Made by a program: the position numbers and the translations under genes
Part shown: positions 8,298-14,916 of the stretch, in pieces
Numbering within the stretch: the stretch's first letter is position 1
Layout of the letters: each line of letters opens with the position of its first letter
The notes under the pieces: model-generated
What the model was told of the DNA's origin: nothing
What the model saw: only the letters and a program-made list of their open reading frames with translations
The model's database searches: none
Source: Leptospira vanthielii serovar Holland str. Waz Holland = ATCC 700522
GTDB taxonomy: Bacteria > Spirochaetota > Leptospiria > Leptospirales > Leptospiraceae
Reading direction: 5' to 3'
DNA length: 21,269 nt
Assembly (NCBI RefSeq): GCF_000332455.1
Contig: NZ_AOGY02000029.1
Location: forward strand, 4-21,272

Positions 8298-8335
8298 ACC
8301 AATAAGCGGACCCTGTTAGTGGTTGGCTTATTGGT
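8298..8335 (-). terminator. Hairpin with T tract on the minus strand
   Basis: ACCAATAAGCGGACC (8298-8312) pairs with 8321-8335 at 13 of 15 positions around an 8-base loop. On the minus strand the stem is followed by TTTTTTT (8297-8291), the form of an intrinsic terminator. On the plus strand only a weak tail follows, yet its position between the copper cluster and the cyclase gene suggests it may end plus-strand transcripts too. Confidence 0.5.
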
Positions 8336-8402
8336 ATTAACCCCAAGAATTAAACAAGACAGAGGAATACCGGAGAAATGCAGTTTACCTGTAAAATAAA
8401 AT

Positions 8403-9656
8403 ATGAATAAATTAATTGAATTTCACTTGTTCGAATTGAAACAGAATATAACATTATCAAAATTTTTTACCATTGCAGTTTTAATAGCCCTTATTTTCAT
8501 TATGCATACTTTATCTCTTGCTGAAAATAATGAACTTTGGACAGCGATCTCTATGAGATTGTATTATATTCCCATTCTATATGCGGTAATATTTTTAGGA
8601 TTTATCACGAGTACAGGTGTAAGTATAATTGCAGCAATTGCACATCTATTTACAATGTTTTCCTCCGAGCATCATGTCCACACAGTAATGTTAGAACATT
8701 TAGTTGAAACTCCTTTTCTTGTAGTATTGGGATTAACCGCCGGATTTTTAAGAGATTTTCTTTTATTTGAGAAGAATAAAAAAAATGAAATCGTAGACCT
8801 TTTCGGAAAATATGTTTCACCACAAGTTGTAGATGATATAATTAACAAAAAGATTAAAACTGAGGGAGAAGAAAAAGAAGTAACAATTTTATTTTGCGAT
8901 ATTAAAAATTTTACAAAATTGGCAGAGAGATTAAATCCTATTGATTTAATATTACTCCTAAATAAGTTCTTTATTGAAATGGTTGAAATTATTTTACGTA
9001 ACGACGGTTTCCTTGATAAGTTTATTGGAGATGCAATGATGGTCGTCTTTGGAATACCGGAAGCAAAATCTAAGGATAGAGAACTCGCCGTAAAAGTTGC
9101 AGTCGAAATGTTAAAAAGATTAAAACAGCTTAACGATGAAAGTTATTTTGGGAATGAAATACTTGAAATAACGATTGGAATTCATTCTGGTAAAGTAGTA
9201 GCGGGTAATGTTGGTTCAACTGAAAGAAAAGTATATACTATTATTGGGGATAATGTAAATTTAGCCTCTAGAATTCAAAGTTTAAACAAATATTATAATT
9301 CATGCCTTTTGATTACTGATAGTGTTTATCAAGGTATTAAAGAGCAAGATTTTAAACTAAGAGAAATAGATTCGGTCAGAGTAAAAGGTAAGGCGCTACC
9401 ATGCGTTATTTTTGAAGTTTATTCAGAATTAGACGCAGAGGAAATAAAGAACAAAGAAAAGAATCTAATAAATTTTATGAATGCACTCATGTACTATAAG
9501 AGTGGCGATTTCCAGCAAGCTAAGATTTTTTTCGATGACGCATATAAGCAAAGCCCAAACGATTTTTTATGTAAGTTGTATTTGGAACGAATCAAAAATC
9601 TGTCTGAAAGTGAAGTTAAAGACTGGGATGGAATCTATGATTTTAAAAGTAAATAA
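8403..9656 (+). CDS. Membrane-anchored class III adenylate cyclase
   Basis: A 417-residue protein that should convert ATP to cAMP. Residues about 20-125 are several hydrophobic segments (FFTIAVLIALIFIMHTLSLA, IPILYAVIFLGFITSTGVSI, FLVVLGLTAGFLRDFLLF), resembling the membrane sensor part of some histidine kinases. A short linker (LFGKYVSPQVVDDII) leads into the class III catalytic domain. Key residues are present: metal-binding D166 (FCDIKNFT) and D210 (FIGDAMM), adenine-selecting K206 (LDKFIGD) with T279 (YTIIGD), and N286 and R290 (NVNLASRI) for catalysis. K plus T at the selectivity positions indicates ATP rather than GTP. The last 70 residues look like a TPR pair (YYKSGDFQQAKIFFDDAYKQ). 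Leptospira genomes encode many such cyclases. It is the last gene before the cassette array. There is no clear ribosome binding site. Confidence 0.9.
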   Translation: MNKLIEFHLFELKQNITLSKFFTIAVLIALIFIMHTLSLAENNELWTAISMRLYYIPILYAVIFLGFITSTGVSIIAAIAHLFTMFSSEHHVHTVMLEHLVETPFLVVLGLTAGFLRDFLLFEKNKKNEIVDLFGKYVSPQVVDDIINKKIKTEGEEKEVTILFCDIKNFTKLAERLNPIDLILLLNKFFIEMVEIILRNDGFLDKFIGDAMMVVFGIPEAKSKDRELAVKVAVEMLKRLKQLNDESYFGNEILEITIGIHSGKVVAGNVGSTERKVYTIIGDNVNLASRIQSLNKYYNSCLLITDSVYQGIKEQDFKLREIDSVRVKGKALPCVIFEVYSELDAEEIKNKEKNLINFMNALMYYKSGDFQQAKIFFDDAYKQSPNDFLCKLYLERIKNLSESEVKDWDGIYDFKSK

Positions 9657-9731
9657 AGGGTATAATGGAAGCACAACTGTTATGACTAAACAGGAGTTAA
9701 TAAGACAACACGACAAAAGTGATTTTCCTTC

Positions 9732-10029
9732 GCCTAACTGCGAGTATCCACTGCGGAGGTGAACTATGTTCGGATGCTGTTCACCTCCTTGCTCCAAGCC
9801 GGCTTAGTTGTATTAGCCACATCTTGTAGTATTTTTGTTGAACTTACGCAAGTCCAGTGCCTTCGTTCCGGTCACAAAACTTGCAAGAGAATAATGCAAG
9901 TTTTGCGCCCTACACTCAGTCACGGGACTTGCTAGTAGTTGGTCGGCTCGGAGACATGACTTTGAAACTCGAAAGGTGCTACCGCACTTTCGAGTTTCAA
10001 AGTCACGTCGGATACTCTTAACGTTAGTC
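9732..10029 (+). repeat. attC0: long divergent attC-like site at the left edge
   Basis: Outer boxes have attC order: R'' GCCTAAC (9732-9738, exact RYYYAAC), L'' GAGTATCC (9742-9749), L' GGATACTC (10010-10017, exact complement of L''), R' GTTAGTC (10023-10029). The spacers differ in length (3 and 5 bases), as in attC. Inside are three further inverted repeats: 9755-9764 with 9779-9788; 9848-9855 with 9925-9932, containing 9875-9885 with 9895-9905; and 9957-9975 with 9987-10005. At 298 bp it is far longer than the other sites here and shares little of their inner sequence. R' is the start of cassette 1. The start of the cassette that would own R'' was not found upstream. Most of the gap between 9656 and 10125 is this site. 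Confidence 0.65.
9957..10005. repeat. Perfect 19-bp inverted repeat inside attC0
   Basis: TGACTTTGAAACTCGAAAG (9957-9975) and its exact reverse complement (9987-10005) flank an 11-base loop, which can itself extend the stem with one bulged base. It is the most stable element of the long site. It could also act as a terminator before the array, though no T tract follows. Confidence 0.85.
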
Positions 10030-10070
10030 GCAATTTTTATAAATTTATGAAAAAACTTGCAAATTTGTCC

Positions 10071-10120
10071 CAGGTATGCTCTAACCTTCCTCTATAACAA
10101 AATACCTGTTAAAAGAGGAA
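10071..10120 (+). promoter_or_regulatory. Interleaved inverted repeats in the leader of cassette 1
   Basis: CAGGTAT (10071-10077) is complementary to ATACCTG (10102-10108), and TTCCTCT (10087-10093) to AGAGGAA (10114-10120). The second right arm is the ribosome binding site of the gene at 10125. The two pairs interlock, so they form either a pseudoknot or alternative structures. A role in translation control is inference. Confidence 0.4.
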
Positions 10121-10124
10121 AAAT

Positions 10125-10337
10125 ATGAATATTAACAAAGCAGTCGATAAGGCCTTCGAGTCCAAAAGTTTAAAAGAAATAGCAGATTCTCCTGTTTCAG
10201 CGTTACAAGGACTTAGCGAAGGAGATTCCGAGCTTCTATTGAAAGCATTCAATGTAAAAACAATCAGAGATTTGGCGAACCTAAATTACGTAAAATGGGC
10301 TCAAGCCATCGTTACACTATCTGATACAGAACAATAG
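10125..10337 (+). CDS. Small helix-hairpin-helix-like protein (cassette 1, gene 1)
   Basis: A 70-residue soluble protein. Residues about 16-65 (LKEIADSPVSALQGLSEGDS, then LLLKAFNVKTIRDLANL and YVKWAQAIVTL) have the rhythm of short helical-hairpin domains that often bind DNA or act as adaptors: a repeated pattern of small residue, Leu, Gly and 'V-K-T-I-R-D-L-A'. No catalytic motif is visible. It has a strong AGAGGAA site and ends 9 bases before the nuclease-like gene, which has its own GGAG, so the two form an operon inside one cassette. A partner or regulator role for the downstream protein is inferred from this pairing. The interleaved repeats over its ribosome binding site suggest controlled translation. 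Confidence 0.75.
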   Translation: MNINKAVDKAFESKSLKEIADSPVSALQGLSEGDSELLLKAFNVKTIRDLANLNYVKWAQAIVTLSDTEQ

Positions 10338-10346
10338 GAGAAAACT

Positions 10347-11195
10347 ATGTCAATTCCAGCAAAAGTACAAGAACGAATCATTGCTTCACTTAAAAAATTT
10401 ACACCAATTCTTACATCTGCAAAAGCGAGAGATGTGAATGAGTCAGATACAGTTGTAATTATAACTGATATGCTATCAGAACTTTTTGGATATGAAAAGT
10501 ATTCTGAAATAACGACTGAGCATGTCGTTAAAAAGACCTTTTGCGATTTAGCGATAAAAATCGGTGATAAAGTAAAATTGCTAATTGAAGTAAAAGCGAT
10601 CGGACTTGATCTAAAAGATGATCATATTAAGCAAGCAATTGACTATGGTGCGAATGCTGGAATTGAATGGGTTATACTAACCAACGGAATAAATTGGCAA
10701 ATATATCGAATTACATTTGCTAAGCCAATTGACAAAGAACTAGTCTACGAGCTGAATTTGACTTCCATAAATATAAAGAATGAAAATCATATTGAACCGA
10801 TATATTATCTCTGTAAAGAAGCTTTAGGAAAATCGCTACTTGACGAATATCACTCACAAAAACAAGCCTTAAGTAAATATTATATAGGACATATGCTCTT
10901 AACTGAAACTGTCCTTGATGTAATCAAAAGAGAACTTAAAAGACTGACTCCTGGCGTTCGAATTGAAAATGAAGAGATAGAAGAAGTTCTTAAAATTGAC
11001 ATTATAAAAAGAGATGTTCTTGAAGGTGACAAAGCTACTGAGGCAAAGAAAAAAATTCAAAAGGCATCGAACAATTATATTCGAAATGTAAATACTACAA
11101 AAAAAGAAACCAAAGACGAGAAAGAAGCAAGTAGTTCAAAACCTACTGAACAAGCTTCACAAGGTACCACAGAAGCACCGCCAACCAGCCAATAA
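10347..11195 (+). CDS. PD-(D/E)XK protein related to type I restriction HsdR N-terminal domain (cassette 1, gene 2)
   Basis: A 282-residue protein. Residues about 25-145 match the HsdR N-terminal type (HSDR_N_2) fold, a PD-(D/E)XK nuclease domain: D67 in FCDLAIKIGDK, and E81 with K83 in LLIEVKAIG form the D ... E-x-K core. The following stretch, HIKQAIDYGANAGIEWVILT, then NGINWQIYRI, is characteristic of this family. There is no helicase, so it is not a complete restriction subunit. The C-terminal third is helical and ends in a low-complexity Ser/Thr/Pro/Gln tail. The stop is followed at once by the cassette-end repeat. A nucleic-acid-cutting or defence role is inference; stand-alone proteins of this type are widespread and mostly uncharacterised. 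Confidence 0.8.
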   Translation: MSIPAKVQERIIASLKKFTPILTSAKARDVNESDTVVIITDMLSELFGYEKYSEITTEHVVKKTFCDLAIKIGDKVKLLIEVKAIGLDLKDDHIKQAIDYGANAGIEWVILTNGINWQIYRITFAKPIDKELVYELNLTSINIKNENHIEPIYYLCKEALGKSLLDEYHSQKQALSKYYIGHMLLTETVLDVIKRELKRLTPGVRIENEEIEEVLKIDIIKRDVLEGDKATEAKKKIQKASNNYIRNVNTTKKETKDEKEASSSKPTEQASQGTTEAPPTSQ

Positions 11196-11202
11196 AAACT
11201 GC

Positions 11203-11366
11203 GACTAACATCGCGGAAACGCTTCGCTTCGGGACGAGCCCTCGCTTGGCCTACGGCACATTCCCCTTCTGGCACTCGCTTGCATACGCAAGCTATGTGG
11301 CCAGTCCCTAACGTCCCGTTCCGGGACTCAGGGTCGGGGAACGTCGTCTCCACTAATTCGTTATCT
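11203..11366 (+). repeat. attC1 (ends cassette 1)
   Basis: 164 bp from R'' GACTAAC (11203-11209) to R' GTTATCT (11360-11366). The cassette-1 end at 11192-11209 is complementary to the cassette-1 start at 10023-10040 at 17 of 18 positions. Inner hairpins: GGGACGAGCCC, GCCTACGGC, GCTTGCatacGCAAGC and GTCCCGttccGGGAC. Confidence 0.88.
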
Positions 11367-11394
11367 GCAATTTCCAATACCTTACCACTGAAAT

Positions 11395-13527
11395 ATGAAA
11401 GAAAAACAAAACAACAAATCTAAGAAAATTGAATTAACATTCGTATCGAATCTGTCTGATCAAAAATTTATTGGTGAACAATCAGGTAACCATGACGGTG
11501 ATAAATTTATCGAATCACTAAATACTAAAATTGCAGAAATTTTAACTAACACTATGGAAAATTTCGGCAATGATTGGATTGTTTCTTTTGAAAATTTAAT
11601 AATCAAATTAAAGTTTCGAGAAGCGTATGAAATTTTAAATTCAAATCAAGATCGCTTACAGTTTTGCACAAACACAAACGTTCTCAACCTTTTGCTAAAA
11701 ATGGATTTAGAAATCTTAAATAAAGTAGAAAGATTAAATTTTCTTAAAAATGCGATTGCCCTAAGTCATAAGTTTCATTTACCTCATATTACTTCCAATT
11801 ATGTTAATAGAATTTTACATGAATTTAGTTCAGAACTAGAGCCTTTGTTGCTGGAAAATTTAGAACTAGAACAAGCAAACCAGGCAGCCAGAGACAAAAA
11901 ATTCAACTTAGCATATAATCTATATAATCAAATATTAACAAAAACAGCAGAAAACTCGACCAAAGCGTGGATATATCGAGGACTTTCAATTATTGCACCA
12001 ACTCCAACTGAATATGAAAGATATGCAATGCTTTCATTTGATCTATTTCTCACAAGCGGCAACAAAGAACAAGCAATAACTGAATTAATAGGCTTATCGA
12101 ATTTCTATTTTAATATTGATCCTGAAAAATGCATTTTCTATATAAATGAAGCTATAAATATTTTACAACCAGATAATCCACTAAATAAAGAAAGACAAGG
12201 TTCACTCAGATTTCATTTGGCAAAAACATATCTGGAACAAAATAAAATTGAAAAAGCAAAAAGTGCAATTGATGAGTCAATAAATTTACGTGAAAATCTT
12301 ATCGGGAATTTGCAGGAACTATGTTCAACATATTATCTAGCAAAAGAGATATCACAAAAATTGGGAAACAATGATGAAGTCCAACTATATAGTGAAAAAA
12401 TAGATAAAATACACCAATCAATAAATGACCCAATTTTTAATTTAAAAATCGAAGTTATCACAAGTATTGAAAATTTTAAAACAATACCTATTGAGTTTTT
12501 ATCTAAAATCGAAAATCAGCCCGACGTATCATTAATCATTAGCTCTTATATATTATTTGGATTAAATAAGAATCTTCCAAATCATGAAAGATTTAAATTT
12601 TTAGATTTAGCCATTGAAGAAATTTCTAAAATCAAAATTGATACAGAAATTCTATCACTTGCCTATTATTCGCTAGGAAAACTATATAAAGAGGATAACA
12701 ATTCTCCTAAATCCATCGAATTTATATTGAAAAGCCTTGATATTCATCCATATAGGCTGTCCGCAATTGCCGACTTAATTAACCTATATATTGAAATGGA
12801 GCTTTGGTCAGACTTAACTAAATTTCTCAACAGCAAAATTGAAATCTACGGGGAATACTCACATTTAAATTACCTTAAAGCACTAGCTTTACATAAAAAT
12901 GGAAATGAAACGGAGGCACTAGCTTTACTATCCAAACTAGATGGCGATCAAAATTTAAAGCCCAAAATAGATGACTTGATATTAGAATGTGTTAAAAACG
13001 GAGGAACAAAACCTGTTTTCCAAAGTATTGTAAAACCAAATTCTTTTAATATTTTTGATTTTCGATCTATTCTATGCGAATGTGCGGAATCAATTTCTAC
13101 AAAATCTCGAATGCATTTTTGGAAATACAATAAAGAAAAAAGGAAGCATAGTTGGATACAATCCCCCGAAGAAACTGCCAAACAATTAATAATACAGTAT
13201 CTAACTGGAAAGTTATCATACATAGACTTTGAAATTTTGGAAGAAATTAAAGTATCGGCTGGACGAATGGATTTGTATATCAAAGGCGCAACTCAATCTT
13301 TCATCATTGAATTGAAAATTTGCGGAGAGAGCTATTCGTCTACTTACGCTCTGACAGGTGAAGACCAATTACTACACTATATGAAAGGCAAAAAACTTTA
13401 CACGGCTTTTCTATTTGTTTTCGATGGCAGAACAAGAGATCAGGGAAAGCATTTTATCGAAACAAAATCTATAGGCGAATATACAATCTATACGATTGTT
13501 TGTGATCTTAATCCGAATGTTCTTTAG
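11395..13527 (+). CDS. TPR protein with C-terminal PD-(D/E)XK nuclease-like domain (cassette 2)
   Basis: A 710-residue soluble protein. Roughly residues 55-520 are helical and contain TPR-like repeats (for instance EQANQAARDKKFNLAYNLYN, LAYYSLGKLYKEDNNSPKSI and YLKALALHKNGNETEALALL), a scaffold for protein contacts. The last 140 residues carry a nuclease-type core: GRMDLYIKG with D626, then FIIELKICG with E639 and K641, followed by EDQLLHYMKGKKLYTAFLFV. This resembles the PD-(D/E)XK domain found after the AAA part of DUF1703-type proteins, here without the ATPase. A repeat scaffold joined to a nuclease suggests a sensor-effector protein, possibly antiviral, but that is inference. The ATG lies 28 bases after R' and has no Shine-Dalgarno sequence. 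It fills the cassette alone. Confidence 0.72.
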   Translation: MKEKQNNKSKKIELTFVSNLSDQKFIGEQSGNHDGDKFIESLNTKIAEILTNTMENFGNDWIVSFENLIIKLKFREAYEILNSNQDRLQFCTNTNVLNLLLKMDLEILNKVERLNFLKNAIALSHKFHLPHITSNYVNRILHEFSSELEPLLLENLELEQANQAARDKKFNLAYNLYNQILTKTAENSTKAWIYRGLSIIAPTPTEYERYAMLSFDLFLTSGNKEQAITELIGLSNFYFNIDPEKCIFYINEAINILQPDNPLNKERQGSLRFHLAKTYLEQNKIEKAKSAIDESINLRENLIGNLQELCSTYYLAKEISQKLGNNDEVQLYSEKIDKIHQSINDPIFNLKIEVITSIENFKTIPIEFLSKIENQPDVSLIISSYILFGLNKNLPNHERFKFLDLAIEEISKIKIDTEILSLAYYSLGKLYKEDNNSPKSIEFILKSLDIHPYRLSAIADLINLYIEMELWSDLTKFLNSKIEIYGEYSHLNYLKALALHKNGNETEALALLSKLDGDQNLKPKIDDLILECVKNGGTKPVFQSIVKPNSFNIFDFRSILCECAESISTKSRMHFWKYNKEKRKHSWIQSPEETAKQLIIQYLTGKLSYIDFEILEEIKVSAGRMDLYIKGATQSFIIELKICGESYSSTYALTGEDQLLHYMKGKKLYTAFLFVFDGRTRDQGKHFIETKSIGEYTIYTIVCDLNPNVL

Positions 13528-13542
13528 CAATTAGGAAACTGC

Positions 13543-13703
13543 GGCTAACAGCGCCTTAACGCTTCGCTTCGGCACAAGGCCTCGCTCGGTCTGCGACACA
13601 TAGGCTTCTGGCACTCCCCTTGCATTCGCAAGTGTCGTTCCAGTCCCTAACGTCCCGTTGGGACTCAGGGTCAGCCTACGTCGTTAAGGCTAGTTCGTTA
13701 TAC
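13543..13703 (+). repeat. attC2 (ends cassette 2)
   Basis: 161 bp from R'' GGCTAAC (13543-13549) to R' GTTATAC (13697-13703). The cassette-2 end 13534-13549 pairs with its start 11360-11375 at 13 of 16 positions, the weakest pair in the array. L arms GCCTTAACG and CGTTAAGGC are fully complementary. The inner variant, with CTTGCattcGCAAG, is shared with attC8. Confidence 0.87.
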
Positions 13704-13720
13704 GCCATGTCTAAAAAAAT

Positions 13721-14484
13721 ATGAAAAAGAAATTAATAGAACTTGTTATTGACTTAATCCTTTTTAGCGGAATTCCACTTATAAAAGCAGCGGAACTACC
13801 GTCAGCTGAGAACTATATTGGTTCGGAGTTTCAAAAATTTATTTCAGATAATGACTTATTTCTCGTTTGTTCGATTGTATTTATTTTTCTACTGAAAAGA
13901 ATAATAGCTATTTTCGATAAGCCACTTGGAATCGAAACTATAGATGAGTTTAACAAAATAATTACCGCAATATTTACAGATATTATACGAGAATATTCTC
14001 ATAAAGTTGCAGAAATAAGTTCAACTCAAGCTGTTCCATCTATCAGAATAAATATAATGCTAAAAACCAAAAGATTCTTTTTCTTAAACAGAATGAAGAT
14101 TTACTATTTTTCATCGTCCGTTAAAAAGTTACATTTTCAAGAACTAGAACTTGAATATAAATGGGAAAAGGGTGAAGGAGCCTGCGGAACTGCATGGAAA
14201 AACAGGAGAATTTGCATTTATGATAAAAAATCTGAAACTTTTAAAAGTCCCGCAAAAACGCTAAATTCAAAGGTAAAGCCATTTTCAGATAAAATAGGAT
14301 CAGTAATCAGTATTCCAATTTGGTCAATGGAGAAAAACCAGTTTTCGGAGTATTGAGCCTCGATAGTAATTTTACTATCGACAAAACTTTCTTTGACCGA
14401 GAAGACATCGTAGACTTGCTTGCGAAACATATTGACAGACTTTCATTAGTATTAGATAAATTAAAAGTAGGAATACGATTATGA
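13721..14484 (+). pseudogene. Membrane protein with GAF-like domain, frameshifted (cassette 3, gene 1)
   Basis: As it stands the frame codes for 211 residues and stops at 14354-14356. A one-base gap around 14325-14326 explains it: reading on in the next frame from AAT 14326 gives NGEKPVFGVLSLDSN, the usual last strand of a GAF domain, and continues to TGA 14482-14484. Restored length is about 254 residues. The N-terminus has two hydrophobic segments (about 5-25 and 46-65), then a GAF-like domain (EKGEGACGTAWKNRRICIYD, IGSVISIPIWS). The restored stop overlaps the next gene's ATG as ATGA, which supports this reading. GAF domains bind small ligands or sense signals; no output domain is present. 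It could be decay, sequencing error or programmed slippage. No Shine-Dalgarno; ATG is 17 bases after R'. Confidence 0.72.
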
Positions 14485-14723
14485 ACTATATCAAAAAAAT
14501 TATTATACATCCCGCCGAATCAAATAAATATTCCGAAGTAGAAATTATAAAAAAAGAAAAAAAGAAAAGTACTCTAAAAAAAATTGGAGCCGTTCATATC
14601 GAAATTGATCTTAAAGATTTAAAAAACATAACATATGAATTAACTGAAGAAGAATTTGAAAAAATAAAAACCAAATTTCCTAACAAAATAATATCGAAGG
14701 AAAACTACATTACTTATAAATAA
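14481..14723 (+). CDS. Small protein of unknown function (cassette 3, gene 2)
   Basis: An 80-residue charged, soluble protein: MNYIKKIIIHPAESNKYSEV and onward, rich in Lys, Ile and Glu, with a likely alpha/beta arrangement and no signal peptide, membrane segment or cysteine. I do not recognise a family. Its ATG overlaps the restored stop of the GAF-like gene by four bases, so it was probably translated by coupling to that gene and may be its partner; the frameshift upstream would weaken the coupling. The stop is followed within a few bases by the complementary cassette end. It could be an immunity, antitoxin or regulatory partner, but nothing in the sequence shows this. Confidence 0.6.
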   Translation: MNYIKKIIIHPAESNKYSEVEIIKKEKKKSTLKKIGAVHIEIDLKDLKNITYELTEEEFEKIKTKFPNKIISKENYITYK

Positions 14724-14733
14724 ACGACACGGC

Positions 14734-14894
14734 GTATAACAGCATGGAAACGCTGCGCTTCGGCACAAGGCCTCGCTTGGGCTACGCCACATTTCCCTTC
14801 TGTCACTCGTTTGCATCCGCAAACTCCGTGCCAGTCCCTAACGTCCCGGCGGGACTCAGGGTCGGGAAACGTCGTCTCCATTAGTTCGTTATGC
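14734..14894 (+). repeat. attC3 (ends cassette 3)
   Basis: 161 bp from R'' GTATAAC (14734-14740) to R' GTTATGC (14888-14894). The cassette-3 end 14726-14740 pairs with its start 13697-13711 at 14 of 15 positions. Its inner hairpin is GTTTGCatccGCAAAC, as in attC4 and attC5. Confidence 0.9.
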
Positions 14895-14916
14895 GACATA
14901 CATGAATTAAACTAAT

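Noticed and set aside
8157..8399. Plus-strand frame of 80 codons after the DUF3347-like gene
   Set aside because: It is the third frame of the frameshifted His-rich gene; its Lys-rich product has no signal or motif and it lacks a ribosome binding site.
9481..9762. Plus-strand frame overlapping the cyclase 3' end, and the minus-strand frame opposite it
   Set aside because: Both overlap the TPR-like end of the cyclase in other frames and have no supporting signals.
11075..11377. Minus-strand open frame of about 100 codons over attC1
   Set aside because: It covers a GC-rich recombination site; similar frames appear at the same place in other attC copies because the sequence is repeated, and no start signal is present.
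14640..14899. Two short minus-strand frames over attC3
   Set aside because: They are products of the repeated attC sequence, not genes.
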